Shown: positions 22,106 through 27,941 of the stretch, one piece after another | Layout: the number at the start of each line of letters is the position of its first letter | How positions within the stretch are numbered: the first letter of the stretch is position 1 | IMG/VR virus record: IMGVR_UViG_3300041955_000261 | Span: 1-27,941 of that record | Reading direction: 5' to 3' (one strand) | Source of the DNA: a virus | DNA length: 27,941 bases | Program-made: the position numbers and the translations under genes | Notes under the pieces: model-generated | Database searches by the model: none | What the model was told of the DNA's origin: nothing | The model's input: only the letters and a program-made list of their open reading frames with translations

Positions 22106-24607
22106 ATGCCTGACGAACTGCCACTCAAACACCTGTTTCTCGACACCGAGACCTGCGGGCTGCACGGGATGCCAGTGCTCTTTCAATACGCCGTGGAAGA
22201 TGGCCCCATTACGCTCTATGAGGTCTGGCGGCATCCCATTCACGAAACCCTCAAGCTGATTGAGTGGTTCTGTGAACATGCGGTTGTCTTCTTCAACGCT
22301 GCGTTCGACTGGTTCCAAGTTTGCAAGACCTACACCATCTTCCGCCTCTGCGACCCAGACTGGATTCCCGAGGAGCATATCGACGCGATCGCCCTGCTGG
22401 AACCGCAAGGGCAGGACGGCCCGTGCATCAAGCCGGCGGCGGCGCTGGACCTGATGCTCCACAGCCGCAAGGGACCGATGCAATCGCTCATGGCCCGCGA
22501 GGATGTCCGCATCAAGCGGGTTCCCACGGCGCTGGCCTATGCCCTGGCCGGCGAGTTGGAGGCCCGCGTCCAGTTCGACAACATCTACTTTGCCAAGCGG
22601 GCAGACCCGGAAGCGCCCAAGTGGCAGGTCTTCGACCGCCACGATTCCTTCGGCGACCTGGACACGGAGTTCAAGGATGTCGTCTTGAAGTTTTCCCCGG
22701 CGGGCGGTCTGAAATTCCTCGCTGAACATATCCTGAAGCTCAAGCCAAAGTTTCACTACAGCGATGTGGAGCCATCGCCCGCCTGGCGGCCCTACGAGTT
22801 AGGCTACGCGCCCACGGCCCCGGCTGTGTCGAGCCCCGAGAGGGGCTGGGCCATTGAAGCCGATGAAGCCGGCGGCAAGAAGGTCACGAAGTACGCCTGG
22901 CCGGGCGTGATCCGCAAGTTCATCGACCACTGGGCCACCCGCGCCGACGCCCGCGAGTACGCCAACGACGACATCGTTTATACGCGCGCTCTCTTTGAGC
23001 ATTTCGGTCGGCCGCCCTATGGCGACAACGACTCAACCCTGGCCTGCATGGTGGCCGCCGTCCGCTGGCACGGTTTTACGATCAACCGCGAAGGGATCAT
23101 GGCCCTGACGGCGAAGGCCCAGGCCGTGGTCGCCGCCAGCCCGGTCAACATCAACAAGCCGAGCGAGGTCCGGGCCTACGTCATGGCCGCGATGAACGAC
23201 ACCGAGAACGTGATCCTCGAAGAGTCCACGAAGAAGGCCAACCTCGAAGCCATCAGCAAATGGGGCATCGGCCAGATGTGCCCGATGTGCAAGGGCAAAG
23301 GCTACTTGGACAAGGAAACCGACATCTGCCCGCAGTGCAATGGCGCGTGCTACGTCGGCGAGCCGGAATCGTGCGGCAGGTGTGAAGGCGATGATCCGCA
23401 CTGCGCCCGCTGCGGCGGTACGGGACTGCTGAAGGTGGGCCGGCACCCGGCGGCCGTCCGCGCCAAGGAAATCCTCGCGGTCAAATTCGCCGCCAAGGAA
23501 ATCGAGCTATACGAAAAGCTCCTCCTGGCCGGCAAGTTCCACGCCTCGTTCGTCGTGATCGGTGCCCTCTCGTCGCGCATGGCCGGGGCGGACGGCCTCA
23601 ACGCCCAGGGGATCAAGCACACCAAAGAGGTCCGGCAGATGTTCCCGTTGGTTTGGGACGGGTATCTACTCTGCGGCGGTGACTTCAGTTCCTTCGAGGT
23701 GACGATCGCCGACGCCGTGTGCAACGACGAGGCCCTGCGCGCCGAGTTGATCGCCGGCCGGAAGATTCACGCCCTGTTCGGCATGGCGATCTTTCCCGGC
23801 ACGACCTACGAGGAGGTCAAGTCGAGCGACGGCAGCACGACCAACGATATGTACACCAAGGGCAAGCAGGGCTTCTTCGGCACGATGCTCTACGGCGGCG
23901 ACCACAGCACCTTGGTCAACCGCCTGGGGATCAGCGAAGAGGTTGCCAAGCGGGCCATCGAGAGCTTCGGCAGTCGGTTCACCGGCGTCAAGAAGTGGCG
24001 GAAGCGAGTGGCGGATTCGTTCTGCTCCATGACCCAGCCGGGCGGCATCGGTACGAAAGTTGTCTGGAAAGACCCGGCCGACTTTGCCCAGACGATGCTC
24101 GGCTTCCGCCGCTACTTCACCTTGGAGAACCGCATTGCCCGCGCGATCTTCGATTTGGCCCGCAACACGCCGAAGCACTGGAAGGATTGCAAGGTCAAGG
24201 TCGTCCGCCGCGATCGGGTGCAGACGGCCGGCGGTGCCGTCTCTTCGGCCCTCTATGGCGCGGCCTTCTCGATGCAAGCGGCCAACATGCGGGCGGCGGC
24301 AAACCATGAAATCCAGTCGCCGGGTGCCGAAATCACCAAGCACGTCCAGCGGAAGATTTGGGACTTGCAGCCGGTCGGGGTAAACGAGTGGCGGGTGGCA
24401 ATCCTGAATATCCACGACGAACTGATGTGCGTCACGCACCCTGAGTACGTGAAGCAGGTAACGACCGTTGTTACGGAGGCCGTTGAGTTCTTTCGTCCCA
24501 AAGTGCCGCTCATTGCAATGGATTGGAATGAAGAGATGTGCTCATGGGCTGAAAAGAAGTCCGGCAGCAAACAAGTCAAGATACGGCCGGCGGAGATGAT
24601 GAAATGA
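22106..24607 (+). CDS. Family A DNA polymerase with DnaJ-like zinc insert
   Basis: An 833-residue protein. ATG 22106 (MPDELPLKHLFLDTETCG) has GGAAAG upstream; TTG 22088 is less likely. The N-terminal exonuclease domain shows LFLDTETCG (about 10-18), FFNAAFDWFQV (about 62-72) and YANDDIVYTRAL (about 285-296). The polymerase part has SSRMAGADGLNAQGI, motif A GGDFSSFEVTIAD (about 524-536), a KQGFFGTMLYGGD helix-O-like region and motif C NIHDELM (about 768-774). Between them, residues 392-440 hold nine cysteines in CxxCxGxG-type repeats, as in the DnaJ zinc domain; normal PolA lacks this. It is the replicative polymerase of the phage. Its stop overlaps the HNH gene start. Confidence 0.93.
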   Translation: MPDELPLKHLFLDTETCGLHGMPVLFQYAVEDGPITLYEVWRHPIHETLKLIEWFCEHAVVFFNAAFDWFQVCKTYTIFRLCDPDWIPEEHIDAIALLEPQGQDGPCIKPAAALDLMLHSRKGPMQSLMAREDVRIKRVPTALAYALAGELEARVQFDNIYFAKRADPEAPKWQVFDRHDSFGDLDTEFKDVVLKFSPAGGLKFLAEHILKLKPKFHYSDVEPSPAWRPYELGYAPTAPAVSSPERGWAIEADEAGGKKVTKYAWPGVIRKFIDHWATRADAREYANDDIVYTRALFEHFGRPPYGDNDSTLACMVAAVRWHGFTINREGIMALTAKAQAVVAASPVNINKPSEVRAYVMAAMNDTENVILEESTKKANLEAISKWGIGQMCPMCKGKGYLDKETDICPQCNGACYVGEPESCGRCEGDDPHCARCGGTGLLKVGRHPAAVRAKEILAVKFAAKEIELYEKLLLAGKFHASFVVIGALSSRMAGADGLNAQGIKHTKEVRQMFPLVWDGYLLCGGDFSSFEVTIADAVCNDEALRAELIAGRKIHALFGMAIFPGTTYEEVKSSDGSTTNDMYTKGKQGFFGTMLYGGDHSTLVNRLGISEEVAKRAIESFGSRFTGVKKWRKRVADSFCSMTQPGGIGTKVVWKDPADFAQTMLGFRRYFTLENRIARAIFDLARNTPKHWKDCKVKVVRRDRVQTAGGAVSSALYGAAFSMQAANMRAAANHEIQSPGAEITKHVQRKIWDLQPVGVNEWRVAILNIHDELMCVTHPEYVKQVTTVVTEAVEFFRPKVPLIAMDWNEEMCSWAEKKSGSKQVKIRPAEMMK
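24592..24607. repeat. Junction repeat, copy 1 (end of polymerase gene)
   Basis: GGAGATGATGAAATGA here matches GGAGATGATGAAGTGA at 25095-25110 with one difference. The two copies flank the HNH gene at 24604-25110 and each carries a stop codon overlapping the next start. Copy 1 encodes the polymerase C-terminus EMMK. Confidence 0.8.
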
Positions 24608-25110
24608 TAAAGCTGACTCAAGCGGACGTTCAGCGTTTCTGGTCCTTTGTGGACCGAAAGGGTCCAGCGGACTGCTGGCTCTGGCAAGGAGGCGGCCCTC
24701 GCAATCCCTATGGCAACTTCTCGATTGGCCCCCGTGGCTTGGCCAAGACGTATTTGGCTCACCGCGTTTCCTACCAACTGGCATACGGCCCAACGCATTT
24801 GCATGTGTGCCACTCTTGCGATAACCCTCGCTGCGTGAATCCACAACACCTATTTGCTGGCACGCAGAGAGACAACCGCCAGGACTGCAAGCGAAAGAAT
24901 CGAACGGCGAGAGGGCGACAGCATGGAAAGGTAGTGCTCACCGAACATGAGGTCAAGCAAATTGTTGGCTTGGACAATAGAGGCCATACGTCGGGCGAGA
25001 TCGCTCGGGAACTGCGTCGTAAGCCAACCACCGTTTACAACGTGATTAAGGGATTAAGCTGGTCGTGGCTCACAGGACGCCAGCGGAAAGTGCTGGAGAT
25101 GATGAAGTGA
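24604..25110 (+). CDS. HNH homing endonuclease with C-terminal HTH
   Basis: A 168-residue protein starting at ATG 24604 (ATGA overlap with the polymerase). The HNH_3 core: RFWSFVDRKGPADCWLWQGG, YLAHRVSYQLAYG, HVCHSCDNPRCVNPQHLFAGT (about 11-92). The C-terminal helix-turn-helix is LTEHEVKQIVGLDN and GEIARELRRKPTTVYNVIKGL (about 112-150). It is a sister of the 6713-7213 protein. Its last residues, EMMK, copy the polymerase C-terminus, because the insertion carried a duplicate of the gene junction. Homing into the end of the replicative polymerase would leave both neighbours intact. Confidence 0.9.
   Translation: MIKLTQADVQRFWSFVDRKGPADCWLWQGGGPRNPYGNFSIGPRGLAKTYLAHRVSYQLAYGPTHLHVCHSCDNPRCVNPQHLFAGTQRDNRQDCKRKNRTARGRQHGKVVLTEHEVKQIVGLDNRGHTSGEIARELRRKPTTVYNVIKGLSWSWLTGRQRKVLEMMK
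25095..25110. repeat. Junction repeat, copy 2 (end of HNH gene)
   Basis: GGAGATGATGAAGTGA, one base different from 24592-24607. The A/G difference turns the overlap start from ATG (HNH) to GTG (25107 gene), so the GTGA here is probably the original polymerase-to-25107-gene junction. Confidence 0.8.
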
Positions 25111-25418
25111 AGTACATCGACCGCTACGAGATCGAGTATCGCAATGGAGACGGCCCGTGGGAGCGTGTCGCCGAGGTTTATCCGAACTATCGCTGGCGGA
25201 CTGTCCGTCTTTGGCTCCTCCTTGGGCTGATCTGCCGGGCAAAGATCATCAATAACGCCGAGGCCGCCGCGCTGCGGGCACGTTGCGAGGCCGCTGACAT
25301 CGCCTTGGGCCTGATAAAAGGCGATGCGCGGGAGCGGTTTCGCGTCTGGGAGTACGGTCACAACGGCTGGTGGCGCACGAAAGAGATCGACGCCGAGTTC
25401 AACGGACACCTGATCTGA
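25107..25418 (+). CDS. Hypothetical 103-aa protein, GTG start
   Basis: GTG 25107 overlaps the HNH stop (GTGA), within the junction repeat that supplies GGAG upstream. An earlier in-frame start at 25065 lies in the HNH gene and is rejected. The product begins VKYIDRYEIEYRNGDGPWE and has a Trp/Arg-rich hydrophobic patch (WRTVRLWLLLGLICRAKII, about 29-47) that could be a short membrane-associated helix. The end is WEYGHNGWWRTKEIDAEF. It shares a one-base TGATG overlap with the nuclease gene, so its product may cooperate with it. No family is recognised. Confidence 0.7.
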   Translation: MKYIDRYEIEYRNGDGPWERVAEVYPNYRWRTVRLWLLLGLICRAKIINNAEAAALRARCEAADIALGLIKGDARERFRVWEYGHNGWWRTKEIDAEFNGHLI

Positions 25419-25816
25419 TGGGTGACATCCGCCGACCGAAGCACAGCCAGGAGTGGCACATCCAGCAAGCTCTCATCGCCTACCTCAAGGTCCGGGGATG
25501 GCATGTGGAGCGGATGATCGGCAATGCCTTTCAGATGGGCGTGCCCGACCTGTTCATCGCGCATCCCAAGTGGGGACAGCGTTGGATCGACGTGAAACGA
25601 CCGGGAAAGAACTACAGCTTCACCAAGGCTCAAAAGCTGAAATGGCCGGTGTGGGAAGCCTTCGGTATCGGCCTTTGGATTCTCACTGCCGCAAGTCAAG
25701 AAGAATACGACAAGCTGTTCGCACCACCCAACTGGCGCGACTACTGGAAAGCGTCGTGGGGCAAGACCCCTGACATCGACGCTCTGCTCGACGAGCTAGA
25801 CCGCGAAGGCTGGTAG
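25418..25816 (+). CDS. VRR-NUC-type nuclease
   Basis: A 132-residue protein; ATG 25418 overlaps the previous TGA. The longer frame upstream is not supported. The PD-(D/E)xK core is visible: HIQQALIAYLKVRGWHVER, GNAFQMGVPDLFIAHP (PD at 43-44), WIDVKRPGKNY (D58, K60) and FTKAQKLKWPVWEAFG (Q72). Small single-domain VRR-NUC proteins in phages cut branched DNA such as Holliday junctions. It fits the replication and recombination module. Assignment to VRR-NUC against a related PD-(D/E)xK family is probable, not certain. Confidence 0.85.
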   Translation: MGDIRRPKHSQEWHIQQALIAYLKVRGWHVERMIGNAFQMGVPDLFIAHPKWGQRWIDVKRPGKNYSFTKAQKLKWPVWEAFGIGLWILTAASQEEYDKLFAPPNWRDYWKASWGKTPDIDALLDELDREGW

Positions 25817-25850
25817 CTCGCCGCTCTTAACCCGTTGAATCCGCCCACTG

Positions 25851-25884
25851 CGGAGAAACCCTGCGCCCGGAGAGACCCTGCGTC
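25851..25884 (+). repeat. 17-bp tandem duplication in the 25886 leader
   Basis: CGGAGAAACCCTGCGCC (25851-25867) is followed directly by CGGAGAGACCCTGCGTC (25868-25884), 15 of 17 identical. Each copy carries GGAGA, the likely ribosome site; the second lies 11 to 12 bases before ATG 25886. This is the same kind of duplication as at 19983-20010. Confidence 0.8.
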
Positions 25885-25885
25885 T

Positions 25886-26386
25886 ATGGAACTGCAACAA
25901 CGTCCTGAGCCCTGGATGTGTATGCCCTTGGCCTTTGCGATGGCCCTGGACGTGCCGGTCGCCGACCTGCTCGCGGCCATCGGCCACGACGGCGGCGAAA
26001 TCGTGTTTCCGAGCCTCCCTGAGCCGCTGTGCCGGCGGTGCTTCCACGTCCAGGAGCTAATCCAGGTCGCCTTGGCTCGCGGCTTCGCCGTCACGCCGAT
26101 CGAGTTGTTTCCCGTGCTGCAACCGACCGAGGCTGGGCCGTTCCACAAAACGGTGCTCTACCCGGACAACAACTGGCGGCGATTCGAGGCAACGATTCGC
26201 GCCAGTCGCGGCGTGATTGACGGCACCGGCGCACGCTTCGGCCATACGGTTGCCTACGACCACGGCCGCATCTACGACCCGCGCGGGCCGGTCTACGACT
26301 ACAGCCGGCTCGCCTGCGAGGCCCACCAGTTCTACACCCGCTCTGCCTGGCGAATCGACGCCATTGGAGAACGCACCCATGAGTAA
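25886..26386 (+). CDS. C39-like cysteine peptidase-fold protein
   Basis: A 166-residue protein. ATG 25886 is preferred; TTG 25835 would extend it through the tandem repeat. The start EPWMCMPLAFAMALDVPVAD resembles the Cys-helix of papain-like C39 peptidases (C12), followed by LLAAIGHDG and FHVQELIQVALARGFAV. The His and Asp are in ARFGHTVAYD (H120) and RIYDPRGPVYD (D131). Phage proteins of this shape are seen, without known substrate. They could be processing proteases, transglutaminase-like or inactive. The fold call rests on motif order; activity is inferred. It overlaps the sigma gene by 8 bases. Confidence 0.65.
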   Translation: MELQQRPEPWMCMPLAFAMALDVPVADLLAAIGHDGGEIVFPSLPEPLCRRCFHVQELIQVALARGFAVTPIELFPVLQPTEAGPFHKTVLYPDNNWRRFEATIRASRGVIDGTGARFGHTVAYDHGRIYDPRGPVYDYSRLACEAHQFYTRSAWRIDAIGERTHE

Positions 26387-27059
26387 TTACAACGACGCGC
26401 TCATCACTGACATGCACCGTGCAACCAGAGGCGAAACCCTGGATGCAGCGAAGAACGCCGCCCTCTTCGAGCGGGTGGCGGCCGGGGACGCGGCAGCCCG
26501 CGAAGAAATGATCGTTGGCAACATGCCATTGGCGGTTGCCAAGGTGGAGAGCTTCCTTCGCTGCTTTCCGGGAGTCACCCACCTTCGGGACGATCTAACG
26601 AGCGCCGCCTTTACCGGGTTGGTCAAGGCCGTCAACCAGATGGCAGATGGATGCCGGATCAAGCAACCAGAGAACTGGAATCCGACCGACTGCATCGGGA
26701 CATGGATCAATCGGGAGTTGAGTCGACTCACCGAGAGCGAGGCACCGATTCACATTCCACAAGACTCTGCGCGTCTGGCAAAGCAAAAGGGCGAACCGAT
26801 CCCCATTCCTGTAGTTCAGAACGTCATCCCCGAACGCTTCGAGGTTCCTTCTTACGAGAAGGAGCTGGAGATGCGCGATCTGATTGGGTCTTGTTGCCGC
26901 AGCCCGGAGGAGCGGACCTTCGTTGCCATGCGGGAGGCTGAGCACACCTACGCTGAAATCGCCGCGGCCATTGGCAAGCCGCTCGCATCCACTTACGCGA
27001 TGGCCAAAGCACTGGACGCCCGAGTCCAGCAGAAACTCAAGGCCCTATGCAACGAATGA
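26379..27059 (+). CDS. Phage-encoded sigma-70 family factor
   Basis: A 226-residue protein; ATG 26379 has GGAG upstream. Region 2: LFERVAAGDAAAREEMIVGNMPLAVAKVE and DLTSAAFTGLVKAVNQMADG (about 30-95). A linker has IHIPQDSARLAKQKG, like the region 3 entry. Region 4: MREAEHTYAEIAAAIGKPLASTYAMAKAL (about 184-212), a helix-turn-helix for the -35 box. It would redirect host RNA polymerase to phage promoters. It lies about 100 bases before the second copy of the promoter-like element, so self-recognised promoters are plausible. It overlaps the genes on both sides. Confidence 0.85.
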   Translation: MSNYNDALITDMHRATRGETLDAAKNAALFERVAAGDAAAREEMIVGNMPLAVAKVESFLRCFPGVTHLRDDLTSAAFTGLVKAVNQMADGCRIKQPENWNPTDCIGTWINRELSRLTESEAPIHIPQDSARLAKQKGEPIPIPVVQNVIPERFEVPSYEKELEMRDLIGSCCRSPEERTFVAMREAEHTYAEIAAAIGKPLASTYAMAKALDARVQQKLKALCNE

Positions 27060-27178
27060 TCCGGCGCATCTTCCTGGACCTGGATGACGACAACTGGGCG
27101 TCGGACCCGCGCAACTATTTGGAAGAAAACCTTGGGCGTCGGTCGAAAAACCCGCGCCGTATGCAACGTACTAGATAG
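27056..27178 (+). CDS. Small ORF (40 aa), possible HAD-type fragment
   Basis: ATG 27056 overlaps the sigma factor TGA (ATGA); an in-frame ATG lies nine bases earlier. The product begins MIRRIFLDLDDDNWASDP. The stretch RIFLDLDD is like motif I of HAD-family phosphatases, which phages encode in longer form (about 170 aa or more). If related, this is a truncated remnant, as nothing of the other motifs remains. Its end overlaps the promoter-like element copy B. It could equally be a chance short frame; coupling to the sigma gene is its best support. Confidence 0.4.
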   Translation: MIRRIFLDLDDDNWASDPRNYLEENLGRRSKNPRRMQRTR

Positions 27179-27193
27179 GCGACTGTCACACCT
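27153..27193 (+). promoter_or_regulatory. Repeated promoter-like element, copy B
   Basis: CGCGCCG, then TGCAACGTACT (27162-27172), 14 bases, CACACCT (27187-27193): the same parts and spacing as copy A at 10010-10052. ATGCAA and TGTCAC are 17 bases apart. Copy B lies 52 bases before the ligase ATG 27246, and its left part overlaps the end of the 40-aa frame. The stretch 27179-27245 has no gene. Confidence 0.6.
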
Positions 27194-27245
27194 ATTGCCC
27201 GGATTCTGACCGCGCACGTCGTCGAGTTCATTGCAGGTGTACCTG

Positions 27246-27941
27246 ATGGCAAAACGCGAATTCCTTCAACTGGCTGACCACTATGATCCGCACAGGCACG
27301 ACGTAGCGGGTTGGTTCATCTCTGAAAAGCTGGATGGCCAGAGGTGCTTCTGGGACGGCGGCCTCACCCGTGGCCTGCCCACAGAGCAAGTGCCCTGGGC
27401 TTCCGTCACCGATCCGAAGACCGGTCAGCGCAAGGCCAAGATCAAGCCCGTGTCAACCGGCCTGTGGAGCCGCTATGGAAATCCGATCATGGCCCCGGAT
27501 TGGTGGCTCAATCAGCTTCCCTGCTGCCCGCTGGACGGCGAGCTTTGGAGTGGTCGGGGCAAGTTCCAGCTCTGCCGGTCGATCTGCGGCGGTGACACCC
27601 CCGACGAGCGATTCGACAAGATCGTCTTCGCGGTCTACTCCACCCCGCCGCTGGGCGCGGTCTTCGCCACCGGTGAGATCAAAAACGCGAACATGGTCTG
27701 CCACGTCGATTACCTCACGATTGAGGCGTGGATTCGCCAACGGCTCAATTCACGGGGCAGCCGCTTTGACGGGCTTCCCGTCCCGAAGCGCTGCCTGGGC
27801 GACGACTTTAGGTTCCTGACGGCCGAGCAGACGTTCGGCAAGGAACTGGCCGTCTTGAACGAGGCCCTGGAGAACACCGACAACTCGGTCTGCTACCTCC
27901 ATCCGCAGACGAAGTTGATCGACATTCCGGGCGAGGCTGGC
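27246..27941 (+). CDS. ATP-dependent DNA ligase, N-terminal part (runs off window)
   Basis: ATG 27246 has AGGTG at proper spacing. 232 codons are visible and the frame is open at the window end. Motif I is ISEKLDGQRCFW with the adenylated Lys (K28). Next come VSTGLWSRYGNPIMAPDWW and motif III PLDGELWSGRGKFQ (about 95-108), then KIVFAVYSTPPLGAVF, the motif IIIa region. Phage ligases of this type seal nicks left in lagging-strand synthesis and repair. The C-terminal OB-fold with motifs V-VI lies outside. It is apparently controlled by promoter-like element copy B. Confidence 0.9.
   Translation, partial: MAKREFLQLADHYDPHRHDVAGWFISEKLDGQRCFWDGGLTRGLPTEQVPWASVTDPKTGQRKAKIKPVSTGLWSRYGNPIMAPDWWLNQLPCCPLDGELWSGRGKFQLCRSICGGDTPDERFDKIVFAVYSTPPLGAVFATGEIKNANMVCHVDYLTIEAWIRQRLNSRGSRFDGLPVPKRCLGDDFRFLTAEQTFGKELAVLNEALENTDNSVCYLHPQTKLIDIPGEAG

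Noticed and set aside
1-27941. CRISPR array, rRNA, hammerhead ribozyme, insertion sequence
   Set aside because: No regularly spaced repeats, no rRNA-like stretch, no CTGATGA...GAAA core on the stretches checked, and no transposase or terminal inverted repeats were seen.

Overview
The window looks like part of a tailed-phage genome, or a prophage of that kind, from a GC-rich bacterium. Genes are packed tightly with many 1 to 8 base start/stop overlaps (ATGA, GTGA, TGATG, TAATG). Most genes have purine-rich Shine-Dalgarno sequences. The mix is viral: primase-helicase, family A DNA polymerase, SNF2-type helicase, DnaQ-like exonuclease, VRR-NUC-like nuclease, ATP-dependent ligase, adenine methyltransferase, sigma factor, two ParB-like proteins and many homing endonucleases. 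I see no terminase, portal, capsid, integrase or tail-tape gene, so neither the virion type nor the lifestyle can be settled. A planctomycete-like host is only a guess from the general look of the proteins.

Layout: (1) 1-1954, plus strand: the end of one gene, a 270-aa protein of possible virion type, a 62-aa basic protein, a strong terminator, and an SPFH/Band-7 protein. (2) 1958-7213, minus strand, convergent with block 1: two Cys-rich small proteins, a DnaQ-like exonuclease, a dATP/dGTP diphosphohydrolase-like (DUF5664) protein, a 57-aa gene, the primase-helicase and an HNH homing endonuclease. (3) 7214-7384: a divergent intergenic region built around an 80-bp interrupted palindrome. (4) 7385-27941, plus strand: ParB-like protein, an unknown 246-aa protein, a tRNA-shaped element beside a homing-endonuclease remnant, a ThyX-like protein, a DNA methyltransferase, an SNF2-type helicase split by an HNH intein, a secreted trypsin-like protease, a GGCNN pentamer array, two metallophosphoesterases, an AP2/HNH endonuclease, a cluster of small proteins, a second ParB-like protein, a structured leader, DNA polymerase with a DnaJ-like zinc insert, another HNH gene, a VRR-NUC-like nuclease, a C39-like peptidase, a sigma factor and the first 232 codons of an ATP-dependent DNA ligase.

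The genes form a replication, repair and nucleotide module (primase-helicase, polymerase, exonuclease, helicase, ligase, nuclease, methyltransferase, nucleotide hydrolase) read outward from the palindrome, which makes the palindrome a candidate origin or master operator. A phage-encoded sigma factor and a roughly 42-base element found before both the methyltransferase and the ligase suggest phage-specific promoters. Five homing elements (three intact free-standing genes, one intein, one remnant) are spread through the module.

The points most worth following up are the 80-bp palindrome, the repeated promoter-like element, the zinc insert in the polymerase, the Walker-A intein with a non-standard penultimate residue, the tRNA-like fold without an anticodon loop, the near-perfect gene-junction duplication around one HNH gene, and tandem duplications in three gene leaders.
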